Assembly (NCBI GenBank): GCA_035303945.1
Contig: DATGQZ010000023.1
Location: forward strand, 1 to 64,000
Direction: 5' to 3'
DNA from: DATGMS01 sp035303945
Lineage (GTDB): Bacteria > Bacteroidota > Bacteroidia > Cytophagales > Cyclobacteriaceae
DNA: 64,000 bases
Shown here piece after piece: positions 17,358 to 27,252 of the stretch. Position numbers and translations under genes: made by a program. Each line of letters starts with the position of its first letter. Position 1 is the first letter of the stretch. The notes beneath the pieces are model-generated. The model worked only from the letters and a program-made list of their open reading frames with translations, had not been told where the DNA came from and made no database searches.

Positions 17358-18071
17358 ATGATACAATATTCTAATGAAACCCGAATCTTAGTAGCAGTTG
17401 ACTGTATTGTGTTTGGGTTTGATGGCGTGGATTATAAGCTGTTACTCATTCAAAGAGGCTTTGCTCCTGAAAAAGAAAAATGGAGTTTGATGGGTGGTTT
17501 TTTAAAAAAGCATGAGTCTTTGGACGAGGCGGCAAACCGGATCCTCAAAGAACTTACCGGCTTGGAAAATGTGTATATGGAACAAATGCATGTTTTCAGT
17601 GACCCCAACAGAGAGATTGTGGAGCGTACCATTGCCGTTACGTACGTGGCATTGATTGATATCCAAAAATATATCCAACAAATCAATAACCGCTACCATG
17701 CCCGATGGTTTACCATGAAAGAGCTGCCAAAGCTGATTTTTGATCATCAGGACATGGTAAATATGGCCAAAGCGCGCCTAAGGTATAAGGCTGCTCTACA
17801 TCCCATTCTTTTCGAATTGTTGCCGGAACGCTTTACACTGCCCCACCTGCAGGCCATGTATGAAAGCTTATACGAGACGAAGATCGACAAACGAAATTTT
17901 ACCAGAAAAGTGCTCTCTACACATATGCTGGTGAAGGAGACAGGTAAGGACAAGAGTAATTCAAAAAAGGGCGCCTACTATTACCATCTGGACAAAAGTA
18001 AGTACAAAGAGGACTTCCAAACCGTGCTCAACTTTATGCCGAAGAATGAGCTTTCAATTGCTTCGGAGTAG
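17358..18071 (+). CDS. Nudix-related transcriptional regulator (NrtR/AraR-like)
   Basis: The 237-residue protein has an N-terminal Nudix-fold domain (about residues 8-140) and a C-terminal winged-helix domain (about 155-225, ending in a YYYHLDKSKYKEDF segment). The Nudix box region GGFLKKHESLDEAANRILKE departs from the catalytic consensus: the REUxEE core reads RILKEL, losing metal-binding glutamates, so hydrolysis is unlikely and ligand sensing is expected. In Bacteroidota this architecture is used by sugar-responsive repressors (for example AraR of Bacteroides) and by NrtR in NAD metabolism. The downstream carbohydrate locus and a perfect palindrome at 18108 favour a sugar role. Confidence 0.88.
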   Translation: MIQYSNETRILVAVDCIVFGFDGVDYKLLLIQRGFAPEKEKWSLMGGFLKKHESLDEAANRILKELTGLENVYMEQMHVFSDPNREIVERTIAVTYVALIDIQKYIQQINNRYHARWFTMKELPKLIFDHQDMVNMAKARLRYKAALHPILFELLPERFTLPHLQAMYESLYETKIDKRNFTRKVLSTHMLVKETGKDKSNSKKGAYYYHLDKSKYKEDFQTVLNFMPKNELSIASE

Positions 18072-18107
18072 AAACCATCAAGTGTTCGTAGCCTTTTTAA
18101 AATATAA

Positions 18108-18129
18108 TTGTTAACATTACACTTAACAA
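18108..18129. promoter_or_regulatory. Perfect palindromic operator candidate
   Basis: TTGTTAA (18108-18114), 8-nt spacer, TTAACAA (18123-18129). It lies between the Nudix regulator and the start of the propeller/HEAT/cytochrome gene, 18 nt before that ATG, where a repressor would block transcription or initiation. Binding by the neighbouring regulator is an inference. Confidence 0.5.
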
Positions 18130-18147
18130 ACCCAAAATATTACCGAA

Positions 18148-21100
18148 ATGAAACAAATCGTCGGGATCAAGCCATTGGCTCTTGCCCCACTGCTGGCGGT
18201 GGTGACTTTTTTTTCCTGCCAATCCCCAAGCCAGCACAAGGAAGATGCGTATAATAGCCTCACCCAGGAAGAGAAACTGTTACCTGAAAACGCCTTAAAA
18301 GGGATAATGGTCGCTGAAGGACTTGAAGCCACCCTTTTTGCTTCAGAACCCGTAATCACCAACCCCACCAACATAGATATTGACCATAGAGGCAGGGTTT
18401 GGGTATGTGAAGCTTATAATTACCGTCCGGAAATCACAGGTAACGCGCCCAAAGCTGAGGGAGACCGTATTGTCATTTTGGAAGACACGGACGGTGACGG
18501 TAAAAGCGACAAAAGTACCATCTTCTACCAAGGCCCTGAACTTAACGCTCCGTTAGGGATATGGGTGATGGGTAATAAAGCGATTGTTTCCCAAAGCCCC
18601 TATGTTTGGCTTTTTACAGACACGGATGGCGATGATAAAGCAGACAAAAAGGAGATAATTTTTCAAGGCATTGAGGGCGAGCAACATGACCACGGCATGC
18701 ACGCTTTTGTTTTCGGTCCCGACGGCAAATTTTACTTCAATTTCGGCAACGAAGGTATGCAGATAAAAGATGCTCAAGGAAATACCGTTAAAGATGTGAC
18801 AGGAAAGGAAGTATCCACGGAAAATTACAAACAAGGTCTGGTCTTTCGCTCCAACCTTGATTTCAGTGAATTTGAAGTCCTGGGACAAAACTTCCGAAAC
18901 AATTATGAAGTTGCCGTCGATTCTTACGGCACCATGTGGCAATCCGACAATGATGATGATGGCAACAAAGGGGTGCGTATCAACTATGTGATGGAATATG
19001 GCAATTATGGCTACACGGATGAAATGACGGGCGCGGGATGGCGGGCCAACCGCACCAACAAAGAGGAGGAGATACCCCAACAACACTGGCATCTAAATGA
19101 TCCTGGCGTGGTGCCAAACTTGCTACAAACCGGAGCGGGCTCACCTACTGGAATGGCAATTTATGAAGGCAGACTGCTTCCGGAAGTCTTTTGGGATCAA
19201 ATGATTCATACCGATGCCGGCCCAAGCGTAGTAAGAGCCTATCCAGTTACAAAAAACGGTGCTGGATATAATGCAAGCATTGTAAACATTATGGAAGGTC
19301 ATAAAGACCAATGGTTCAGACCCTCTGATGTCTGCGTAGCTCCAGATGGTTCTCTTTTTGTTTCTGATTGGTACGATCCAGGAGTGGGTGGGCATCAGGT
19401 AGGGGACTTGGAGCGCGGCAGAATCTACCGCATTGCTCCTAAGGACCATGCTTACCAGGTTCCAAAAGTTGATGTCGCCTCTTACTCCGGCGCAATTGAG
19501 GCGCTGCAAAATCCTAATTTATCGGTGAGATACCTCGCTTGGCAAAAGCTCAACAGCATGGGGGATGCTGCAGAAGAAGAACTCGTAAAATTATTCAAAT
19601 CACATGAAAACCCCCGCATACGTGCCAGAGCGCTTTGGCTGCTTAGTAAAATCCCCGGAAAAGGAGAAAACCACCTAACCACAGCCTTGCAGGATCCCAG
19701 TGCAGATATCCGAATCGTCGCATTGCGCGCTGCCCGCCAACTGAAGATAAACCTTTTCCCCTACTTGAATTCGCTTGTTAATGATGCCGATGCTCAAGTA
19801 CGCCGTGAATGTGCAATTGCGCTTCGACATCTAAACACTCCAGAAGCAAGTTCGCTTTGGGCGACATTGGCCAACCAGCATGACGGTAATGACCGCTGGT
19901 ATCTCGAAGCCTTGGGTATCGGTGCAGATGGCCAGTGGGACCGCTATTTTTCGGCTTGGCTGGATCAACAGCATAACAAAGAACTAAATAGTAATGCTCA
20001 AAAAGATATTGTATGGAGAGCCCGCACCGCAAAAGCAATCCCTTACCTGGCATCGTTGGCTTCCAATCATCAAGAAAGTTTGGACCAACGGTTGAGGTAT
20101 TTTCGAGCATTTGATTTTAATGCCAACGGTCCCGAAAAATCCAAGGCGTTACTGGATATGATAAATGGAAATGTAAGTGGAGAGCATGCGGGCGATGCAA
20201 TGAGGCTTAAGAAGCTGGCGCTGACCCATCTTGACCCATCCACCATACGCCGGTCAGCTATTGCCAGACAGACGCTCAGCGAAGTCTTAGCCGAGGTAGA
20301 CGGCACCATGGAGTACGTAGAAATGGTGCAACGGCATGGTCTTAAAGAGGAGAATCCAAAGTTACTGCAACTTGCCATTGATCAAAGTGACCTGCAAATA
20401 GGGAGGGCGGCGGCCGCTACTTTGCTACAACAAGGCGGTGACCACCTAGTCAGGCAAGCACTGAAGAAGTCGGATGAAGCTACATCTTTAGCTATGATGA
20501 CTGCAATAAGAGGCATTGGATCGTCGCTTTCTTTACAGTTGCTTGAGGAAGTGGCTTTTGACGACTCGATACCCCTTCCCTTACGCAGGGAAGCAACCGC
20601 GGCCATTGGCAGAAGCTATGGAGGAGAAAACAGAATACTCGAGTTGTTGCGTAGCAAGAAGCTACCCGATAATTTAATCGCTTCTGCGGTGACTGGCGTA
20701 AGCAATGCTTGGCGCCAGGACGTCCGAACCGAAGCTGCCACCTATTTACCACAGCAAGCTACTGGCAACGACACCTCGCTCCCCCCTATCAGTGAGCTAT
20801 TGCCTTTGACAGGCGAAATTGAAAAAGGAAAGGCTGTATTTAACAAAACCTGTAGCATCTGCCACCAAGTGGGAGACTACGGCACCGATTTCGGTCCCAA
20901 GCTGACGGAAATCGGCAGCAAATTGTCCAAAGAGGCACAATATTTATCCATCATTCACCCTGATGCAGGTATTAGTTTTGGCTATGAGGGCTATCGCATT
21001 GACTTAAAAGATGGTAGCACAATGGGTGGAATTATTTCTAGCAGAACAGAAACAGACATCGATCTCAAACTCCCTGACGGCAGCGTGGTGCCGGTTAAAA

Positions 21101-21228
21101 CGAGCGACGTTGCTGCTATTACCCAATTGGAGAATTCGATGATGCCGGCAGGCTTACAGCACACGATGACTAAGGAGGATCTCGTGAATCTGGTTGAATA
21201 CCTTATGTCCCTGAAAAGAAACAGTTAA
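18148..21228 (+). CDS. Membrane-bound dehydrogenase-like lipoprotein with HEAT repeats and cytochrome c domain
   Basis: This 1026-residue lipoprotein (signal ending FFSC, Cys at about residue 26) has three parts. Residues about 50-430 form a beta-propeller of the putative membrane-bound dehydrogenase type (TIGR02604-like), with DTDGDGKSDK- and DTDGDDKADK-type loops and a GMHAFVFGPDGKFYFNFGN segment. Residues about 430-850 are HEAT repeats. The C-terminus is a heme-binding domain with CSICH (Cys902, Cys905, His906) and the GYRIDLKDG, MPAGLQHTM segments typical of PVC/Bacteroidota PSD-like proteins. It probably oxidises a carbohydrate in the periplasm and passes electrons to the single heme. 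The next gene starts 10 nt downstream, so they form an operon. Confidence 0.9.
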   Translation: MKQIVGIKPLALAPLLAVVTFFSCQSPSQHKEDAYNSLTQEEKLLPENALKGIMVAEGLEATLFASEPVITNPTNIDIDHRGRVWVCEAYNYRPEITGNAPKAEGDRIVILEDTDGDGKSDKSTIFYQGPELNAPLGIWVMGNKAIVSQSPYVWLFTDTDGDDKADKKEIIFQGIEGEQHDHGMHAFVFGPDGKFYFNFGNEGMQIKDAQGNTVKDVTGKEVSTENYKQGLVFRSNLDFSEFEVLGQNFRNNYEVAVDSYGTMWQSDNDDDGNKGVRINYVMEYGNYGYTDEMTGAGWRANRTNKEEEIPQQHWHLNDPGVVPNLLQTGAGSPTGMAIYEGRLLPEVFWDQMIHTDAGPSVVRAYPVTKNGAGYNASIVNIMEGHKDQWFRPSDVCVAPDGSLFVSDWYDPGVGGHQVGDLERGRIYRIAPKDHAYQVPKVDVASYSGAIEALQNPNLSVRYLAWQKLNSMGDAAEEELVKLFKSHENPRIRARALWLLSKIPGKGENHLTTALQDPSADIRIVALRAARQLKINLFPYLNSLVNDADAQVRRECAIALRHLNTPEASSLWATLANQHDGNDRWYLEALGIGADGQWDRYFSAWLDQQHNKELNSNAQKDIVWRARTAKAIPYLASLASNHQESLDQRLRYFRAFDFNANGPEKSKALLDMINGNVSGEHAGDAMRLKKLALTHLDPSTIRRSAIARQTLSEVLAEVDGTMEYVEMVQRHGLKEENPKLLQLAIDQSDLQIGRAAAATLLQQGGDHLVRQALKKSDEATSLAMMTAIRGIGSSLSLQLLEEVAFDDSIPLPLRREATAAIGRSYGGENRILELLRSKKLPDNLIASAVTGVSNAWRQDVRTEAATYLPQQATGNDTSLPPISELLPLTGEIEKGKAVFNKTCSICHQVGDYGTDFGPKLTEIGSKLSKEAQYLSIIHPDAGISFGYEGYRIDLKDGSTMGGIISSRTETDIDLKLPDGSVVPVKTSDVAAITQLENSMMPAGLQHTMTKEDLVNLVEYLMSLKRNS

Positions 21229-21238
21229 CGATAAATCC

Positions 21239-22135
21239 ATGAAAAACAATATTTTACAACAATCCCGACGGCAGAGTCTGAAGAAAATAGCTGGAACAAT
21301 GGCCCTGAGCACTTTAGGTCCAGGACTTCACCATCGCCTTTATGCTGCTGAACAGGCCCTTCCTGAAGCTTTGAAAGGAAGCGTCAACCATTCTGTATGC
21401 AAATGGTGCTACAGCGATGTGCCTTTGGAAGATCTATGTAGAGCAGCTAAAGATATAGGCCTTAAGTCGATAGAACTTCTTGGACCAGACGATTGGCCAA
21501 CCTTGAAAAAATATGGCCTTACCTGCGCTATGCCTCAAGGGGCAGGACTGGGCATAGAGCGGGGTTTCAACGACCCCTCTCTTCACGATGAATTGGTAAA
21601 AAGTTATGAAGCTGTCATTCCAAAAGTTGCTGAAGCAGGATTTAACCAGATCATTTGCTTTTCCGGGAACAGAAGAGGTTTGGATGACAAAAAGGGAATT
21701 GAAAACTGTGCAAAAGGGCTTAAACGTCTTATGCCCATAGCTGAAAAATACAACGTCACGATGTGTATGGAGTTGCTCAACAGCAAGGTCAACCACAAAG
21801 ATTACCAAGCGGATCATACTGCCTGGGGGGCTGAATTATGCGAAGCGGTAGGGTCGGACAAGATGAAACTGCTTTACGATATTTACCACATGCAGGTCAT
21901 GGAAGGTGATGTTATTGCTACTATTCGAAAATATCATCCTTACATCTCTCACTACCACACGGGAGGCGTTCCGGGAAGAAACGAAATTGACGACACCCAA
22001 GAGCTTTATTATCCAGCTATCATCAAAGCCATTGTAGAAACAGGATATACAGGCTTCATTGGTCAAGAGTTTATCCCAGCCCGAGAGGACAAACTTGCAT
22101 CCTTAAAACAAGGCGTTCAAATTTGTGACGTATGA
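21239..22135 (+). CDS. Exported hydroxypyruvate isomerase-like TIM-barrel protein
   Basis: The 298-residue product has a twin-arginine signal (SRRQSLKKIAG) and mature sequence after AAEQALP. The barrel belongs to the xylose-isomerase-like/AP-endonuclease-2 superfamily and is closest to hydroxypyruvate isomerase: a catalytic Glu in CMELLNSKVNH, YDIYHMQVMEGD, then HYHTGGVPGRNEIDDTQE and a second Glu in GFIGQEFIP. Hydroxypyruvate isomerases are normally cytoplasmic, so a Tat-exported version probably acts on a different keto-sugar or keto-acid in the periplasm. It overlaps functionally with the co-transcribed oxidising lipoprotein upstream: oxidation then isomerisation is a reasonable but unproven route. 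Confidence 0.87.
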   Translation: MKNNILQQSRRQSLKKIAGTMALSTLGPGLHHRLYAAEQALPEALKGSVNHSVCKWCYSDVPLEDLCRAAKDIGLKSIELLGPDDWPTLKKYGLTCAMPQGAGLGIERGFNDPSLHDELVKSYEAVIPKVAEAGFNQIICFSGNRRGLDDKKGIENCAKGLKRLMPIAEKYNVTMCMELLNSKVNHKDYQADHTAWGAELCEAVGSDKMKLLYDIYHMQVMEGDVIATIRKYHPYISHYHTGGVPGRNEIDDTQELYYPAIIKAIVETGYTGFIGQEFIPAREDKLASLKQGVQICDV

Positions 22136-22143
22136 TAAAAAAC

Positions 22144-22178
22144 GATCCATGGCACCTATTTAGCAGTTGCCATGGATC
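22144..22178. terminator. Terminator between convergent isomerase and susD genes
   Basis: GATCCATGGCA (22144-22154) and TGCCATGGATC (22168-22178) form a perfect 11-bp stem with a 13-nt loop. It starts 8 nt after the isomerase-like stop and 6 nt before the susD-like stop. T-runs are weak. Confidence 0.75.
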
Positions 22179-22184
22179 ATCCAA

Positions 22185-23657
22185 TTAATATCCCGGATTT
22201 TGATCATTGGAAGGATCCAATGCAGGATTGTAGTCCAACTCTGAATAAGGAATGGGCCATAAATAATGGCTCTCAGCAATGCTAAGCCCTTTATTCTTTC
22301 TGATCATCTCCTCAGCCTTTCCAGTACGCTTAAGATCCAGCCAACGTTTGCCTTCAAACTGAAATTCATAAGCTTTTTCCTGAATGACAAGGTCTACAAA
22401 ACTGGTCAAATCGTAATCCGTCAATAAGTAATCTACCTCAGAGGGAACAGAGGGATCTTGCCCATATGCTCTTCTACGTACCTGATTAAGGGCTTCTAGG
22501 GATTCTTCGGTAGGTGCTCCAGCATCTCTTGCCGCGGCCTCAGCGAATATCAGTAGCACCTCCGGATAGCGATAAATCGGCAGATCATTCCCTGCATCAT
22601 TATTTCCTATCGCCTGGGGATCTATAAACTTTCTACTCACTAAAGTAGAATCCCCAAGGCCGAAATCAACCATGTCCCAAAGTCCCTTCCTGAGATCGCC
22701 ATCATCCCAGCTTTTGTGGAAGGTATCACTTGCGTCACTATAGATGGCATATGATCCTCCAAAACTGTACAGCCCCGTATTGGGATGATTGTACACCCAA
22801 GGCAAATAATTCCCCTGCCCTAGTTGTCTTGCGAATTTAAGACTGAAAATTTCCTCAGGATTAGAAATGACGTCCGGACCAAAGATCTTCTGAAAATCAT
22901 CGCGACTGGTCACAGTCACTAATGAAAAAATGCCAGACTCGATTACTTCTTGGGCTTTTTCTCTTGCTTCGGCAAATTGCTCCAATTGAAGATAAACGTC
23001 GGCAAGCAAAGTCTTGGCGGCAGCCTGTGTGGGTCTTCCCGATAGCTCCTGCTGTTCAGGCAAATAAGTCTCCGCAGCCCAAAGATCATTTAAAATTAAC
23101 TCATAAACCTCTTCACTACTGCTTTTCGCCAGGGCTAGTTCCTCCATGTTGTGCTCTGTGCGGAGCGGGATTGCACCCCAGTTTCGCACCAGATGAAAAT
23201 AGGAAAGTGCCCGCAAAAATTTAGCTTCTGCAACATAACGATCTACGTCTTCTTGACTGATGGATTCACCGTCCGGAGCATTTTTAATCACAATATTAGC
23301 ATTACGAATACTGAGATAAAAGGCATTCCAAAATCCAGCCACACGGTTGATATTATTGCTGTTCATGCCTTGGAAGTCATTGTACTGCGCAAAACTGCCT
23401 CTTCCATAACCATAATCAGTATGGCATTCCAGCGTCGCTATATAGGTCGTTTGATTTTCTGTTCGAAGAGGGGAATATATGGCATTCACGGCAGTAGCCA
23501 CTTCCTGAGCAGTATTATAAAAATTTTCCTCGGTAACGAGTTTTGGCTTTTCATCCAATAAACCCTCGCAGCTAAAGCAAAAGAGCATACCCATTCCTAA
23601 AATACTTAAGCCGAGGGGGCTGCTGGGACGCAGATTGGAAAGATATTTTTTTCTCAT
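22185..23657 (-). CDS. SusD/RagB-family glycan-binding lipoprotein
   Basis: The ATG at 23657 gives 490 residues with a lipoprotein signal ending CFSCEG; a TTG seven codons upstream is less likely. The fold is the SusD alpha-superhelix of TPR-like units, with family landmarks: LLDEKPKLVTEENFY after the lipid anchor, EAKFLRALSYFHLVRNWGA, and the C-terminal FEGKRWLDLKRTGK, HYLWPIPYSELDYNP. It sits on the cell surface as the lid of the SusC channel encoded 40 nt upstream on the same strand. The substrate is not known; surrounding genes suggest a sugar or sugar derivative related to the isomerase-like enzymes. Confidence 0.95.
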   Translation of the reverse strand: MRKKYLSNLRPSSPLGLSILGMGMLFCFSCEGLLDEKPKLVTEENFYNTAQEVATAVNAIYSPLRTENQTTYIATLECHTDYGYGRGSFAQYNDFQGMNSNNINRVAGFWNAFYLSIRNANIVIKNAPDGESISQEDVDRYVAEAKFLRALSYFHLVRNWGAIPLRTEHNMEELALAKSSSEEVYELILNDLWAAETYLPEQQELSGRPTQAAAKTLLADVYLQLEQFAEAREKAQEVIESGIFSLVTVTSRDDFQKIFGPDVISNPEEIFSLKFARQLGQGNYLPWVYNHPNTGLYSFGGSYAIYSDASDTFHKSWDDGDLRKGLWDMVDFGLGDSTLVSRKFIDPQAIGNNDAGNDLPIYRYPEVLLIFAEAAARDAGAPTEESLEALNQVRRRAYGQDPSVPSEVDYLLTDYDLTSFVDLVIQEKAYEFQFEGKRWLDLKRTGKAEEMIRKNKGLSIAESHYLWPIPYSELDYNPALDPSNDQNPGY

Positions 23658-23697
23658 GGCTGTATGGTTTAATAGCAATGGTTATTCATTATCATCA

Positions 23698-26600
23698 TCA
23701 AAATCCAGCCCTGATCCCCAACGTGTAGGTTTTGGAAGTTGGATAGCTGTAATGGTCTATACCTTGTGCGGTTGAATTGGCACCTCCGCGTGAATTGACT
23801 TCCGGATCCCACCATGAATAATTGGTACTGGTCCAGAGATTCTGCCCACTTACATAAACTTGCAACTGATACAACCAGTCTATACCAAGATTTTGGACTG
23901 GGAAATTATAGGCAATCTGAATATTCTTTAATCTCAGATATGATCCATCTTCTACATACCTATCTGACACCATTATAGAAGTATTTCTGCTGATAACCGG
24001 ATATTTAGCATCCGTGTTAGTAGGTGACCAATGGTCCTCCAAAACCTCCTTGGGCATATTTACACCGCTGCTGTAATCCATAGTGCTGCTGACCGAACTC
24101 AAATTAAAGATGTCATTGCCATACATACCTTGAAAGAATAAAGTCAGGTCAAAGTTCTTAAAGGACATGATCGAATTTAAGCCATACATATACTTGGGAT
24201 TAGGATCGCCTATATAGGTTTTGTCTTCCGCAGAGATAGCTCCATCGTTGTTTAAATCTTGGTATTTAATGCGGCCATTTTCGTCATATCCATCCTCGAC
24301 ATAACCCCAGAACTGACCGATTGGCCTGCCCTCTCTCAAAATATTAATATTGTCCCTCAAGGCAATTACATCTACAAAAGCACCTAGTATATCTTCTCCA
24401 TTACTCAGCTTAACTACTTTATTTCTGTTCAGTGAAAAGTTACCCACTACATCCCATTTGAAGTTGCCATTCAAGACATTGGCATCAACTCCCAATTCAA
24501 AACCTTTATTCTGAACCTCTCCGACATTTTGAATAGTAGTGGTAAATCCTAGTGTAGATGGCAATGTCACTGTATTAAGCAAATCACTGGTATTTTTAAT
24601 ATAGTAATCAGCCGTCAGCAAAATACGGTTATTGAAAAGTCCTAGGTCTAAACCAAAGTCAGTCTGCTCGGTGGTTTCCCATTTAAGGTCGCCAGGTAAG
24701 CGTGTCCCTGGAGCAAAGGTGGTATAGAGTTCCTGACCGAATACCGTCTTGCCCGACATCAGCTGGTTCAGTGTGGCATAAGCATCAATTGCCTGACTGC
24801 CGGTTTTCCCCCAGCTTGCCCGAATTTTCAAATCGGATATCGTACGGTTATTCTTCAGGAAATTCTCTTCAGAAAGCCGCCATGCCACAGCTCCTGAAGG
24901 AAAATATCCCCATTTATTTCCCTCACTATACTTTGAAGAACCGTCCGACCTAAAACTAATCGTAAACAGATATTTTTTGTTGAAGGAATAATTTAATCGC
25001 CCTAAGTAGGAGAGCAGCACGGATTCATTATAACCAGATGTAGGAATGCCTGGATTTTCCGCTGCCCCTAGATCATGCGATTCACTGATATCACTTAGAT
25101 AACCGCTTCCGCTGCCAGACAAGAAAGTCGTTCTAAAATTCTGCAATGTTACACCAGCCACAGCTGAAAAATCATGCTTTTCATTAAAAGTTTTGCTATA
25201 GGTAATCGTGTTTTCGTTAAGCAGACTTCGAAATTGACTCGTACTTACGGTTGCCGCGCCATTGGAATTGATGAAGTTTGTGCTGGTGTAGCTATCAGTC
25301 CTATCGTCTCGATTTTCTATACCCCCCGATATTTTTATTGTGAGATCAGGAATAGGATTGTAATGTACTGCGGCATTGGCTAATACAAGATTGGCTTTGA
25401 TTACATGTGACTGCTCATTGATGAAATTGATCGGATTGATAATATCTGGAGCGACAAAAGGATAGGCATTAGCCAAAACCGTATAACTCCCATCACCGTT
25501 GTAGGGGCTTAGGGTTGGAGCAGCTGATATTGCAGCGCCTATTAAAGAGTTTCCCCTTGCACCACCGTCGCTATCCCTTCGGGAGGTCTTGAGATGGGAA
25601 AAGGTACTGGATAAGGTGACCCTAAACTTCTCGCTGACCTTTTGGTTGACATTGGTTCTGAATGAATAGCGGTCGTAGTCACTCCCTTTAATGATGCCGT
25701 CCTGTCCAAAATAACTTCCCGAAACGGAAAATTGGGTATTGTCGCTCCCCCCATTCACATTGATTGTAGCTGTTTGCATAGGGGCTTCCCTAAAAACAAA
25801 ATCTTGCCAGTCAAAGCCCTGACCAAAGCGAGTGATTTCCTCTTGGCTAAAATAAGGGGCGATATTATCATTTGCTGCCTGAATATTATAAAGCCGTGCA
25901 TATTCTTCAGCATTCATTAAATTCAATTTATGTCGCAGTTCCTGCTGGCCGTAGCTAAGATCAAGGTCAACTCTCGTTTCACCTGATACCCCCTGACGGG
26001 TTGTAATTAAAACGACACCATTGGCGCCTCTCGACCCGTAGATTGCCGTTGCGGACGCATCTTTAAGCACTTCTATGCTTTCTATATCTGTGTTGTTAAG
26101 GAGCGTGGGATTGCTGCCAAAAATAGGAAAACCATCCACTACATAGAGGGGTTCGTTGCTGCCTTGGATAGAATTGGTCCCACGGATGCGCACATTGAGG
26201 CCTGCGCCCGGCGCTCCTGTAGTTGGCGAAACCTGCACACCTGCGGCTCTACCTGATAAGGACTGTAGTACATTGGTAGCAGGAAATTCGTTGATTTCCC
26301 TTGCGCCGACTTGGGCCACCGATCCTGTAAGATCTGAGCGACGCTGCGTACCATAGCCAATTACTACAACCTCATCCAATGCAGACACCTCCTCCTCTAG
26401 CACTACATCTATCGTCTGTTGATCGTCAATAGTGACACGCTGCGACTGGAAACCTAGGAAAGAAAACACTATAGTACTCCCCTGAGAGACCGATAAGGAA
26501 TAAGTTCCTTTTTCATCTGTTACTGTACCATTATCTGTTCCTTCCACGATAATATTCACTCCGATAAGGGGTTCTCCATTATTAGCTGTCACTGTCCCCC

Positions 26601-26742
26601 TGATTGTGTTGCTGGACAAGCTGCTGGTTTCCTGCGCATGTGTAGGCGTGCAAACGAGATAAAATAGAAAGATGGCAAAAAGTAATATGTGAGGCTGGCA
26701 AACTTTGCCGGTAAATCGGGTAAAGGGTAATTGAATTTCCAT
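23698..26742 (-). CDS. SusC/RagA-family TonB-dependent outer-membrane transporter
   Basis: The 1014-residue product has a signal peptide ending THAQ, a carboxypeptidase-regulatory-like domain (about residues 45-125: GTVTANNGEPLIGVNIIVEG onward), a TonB-box region, a plug domain (VVIGYGTQRRSDLTGSVA, then the RIRGTNSIQGSNEPLYVVDG and GANGVVLITTR segments) and a 22-strand barrel ending in an aromatic residue (RAGF). It lacks an N-terminal STN domain, so it is not itself a sigma/anti-sigma signalling receptor. It is the first gene of a SusC-SusD pair on the minus strand and is divergent from the exported isomerase gene at 27253. Confidence 0.96.
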   Translation of the reverse strand: MEIQLPFTRFTGKVCQPHILLFAIFLFYLVCTPTHAQETSSLSSNTIRGTVTANNGEPLIGVNIIVEGTDNGTVTDEKGTYSLSVSQGSTIVFSFLGFQSQRVTIDDQQTIDVVLEEEVSALDEVVVIGYGTQRRSDLTGSVAQVGAREINEFPATNVLQSLSGRAAGVQVSPTTGAPGAGLNVRIRGTNSIQGSNEPLYVVDGFPIFGSNPTLLNNTDIESIEVLKDASATAIYGSRGANGVVLITTRQGVSGETRVDLDLSYGQQELRHKLNLMNAEEYARLYNIQAANDNIAPYFSQEEITRFGQGFDWQDFVFREAPMQTATINVNGGSDNTQFSVSGSYFGQDGIIKGSDYDRYSFRTNVNQKVSEKFRVTLSSTFSHLKTSRRDSDGGARGNSLIGAAISAAPTLSPYNGDGSYTVLANAYPFVAPDIINPINFINEQSHVIKANLVLANAAVHYNPIPDLTIKISGGIENRDDRTDSYTSTNFINSNGAATVSTSQFRSLLNENTITYSKTFNEKHDFSAVAGVTLQNFRTTFLSGSGSGYLSDISESHDLGAAENPGIPTSGYNESVLLSYLGRLNYSFNKKYLFTISFRSDGSSKYSEGNKWGYFPSGAVAWRLSEENFLKNNRTISDLKIRASWGKTGSQAIDAYATLNQLMSGKTVFGQELYTTFAPGTRLPGDLKWETTEQTDFGLDLGLFNNRILLTADYYIKNTSDLLNTVTLPSTLGFTTTIQNVGEVQNKGFELGVDANVLNGNFKWDVVGNFSLNRNKVVKLSNGEDILGAFVDVIALRDNINILREGRPIGQFWGYVEDGYDENGRIKYQDLNNDGAISAEDKTYIGDPNPKYMYGLNSIMSFKNFDLTLFFQGMYGNDIFNLSSVSSTMDYSSGVNMPKEVLEDHWSPTNTDAKYPVISRNTSIMVSDRYVEDGSYLRLKNIQIAYNFPVQNLGIDWLYQLQVYVSGQNLWTSTNYSWWDPEVNSRGGANSTAQGIDHYSYPTSKTYTLGIRAGF

Positions 26743-27252
26743 AGCTTATAGCATTTGATATTCCGAAATAATCACTTCACCAGCACATGATGCTGAATAA
26801 GAGGCAGCGATTTCACACCATAGAACAACAGCCATTGATGTACTCTTGGCTAATGGAATGCCAAAACCTTTGAAAAATCTTAATTTTTATTTTCTATATC
26901 TGATATTAAAAGATTTCTTATCCAAAACTGTCATATTGTTTATTAGATTTATACCTAAAACACTTTGTTACTAGATAAACCTTAATAAACACTTAATCGC
27001 CTTCAACAGCAGGGAGGAAAGTTCTTTGAAATAAATATGCGGCAAAAAGCCACTCTCTCTCATAATGCGGCTATTGAGCGGCAATTCGTCACCTAGAGTT
27101 TATCTTATGCACCTATTATTTCAATTTGTGGATTTTTTCAGCAAATTGAGGATAAACACAGACAGATAGCAATGATAGCAGGGAATGCATCTTTGAGACA
27201 TAAAAATTTGTAGTTTCTTCGTAGATTGCTGTGTTGAACAACCTAACATCTT
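26743..27252. other. 510-nt divergent intergenic region (susC / isomerase)
   Basis: This AT-rich stretch separates the susC start from the Tat-exported isomerase start and must hold both promoters. I could not place a full TTTG/TAnnTTTG promoter on either strand. It contains the dyad at 27121-27149 and a weak resemblance (TTGTTA then TTAATAA near 26965-26988) to the operator candidate at 18108, with altered spacing. No credible coding frame is seen. Confidence 0.6.
27121..27149. promoter_or_regulatory. Inverted repeat in divergent promoter region
   Basis: TCAATTTG (27121-27128) and CAAATTGA (27142-27149) are perfect 8-bp arms with a 13-nt T-rich spacer, 104 nt before the isomerase start. It may be an operator for the divergent susC and isomerase genes. 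Confidence 0.4.
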
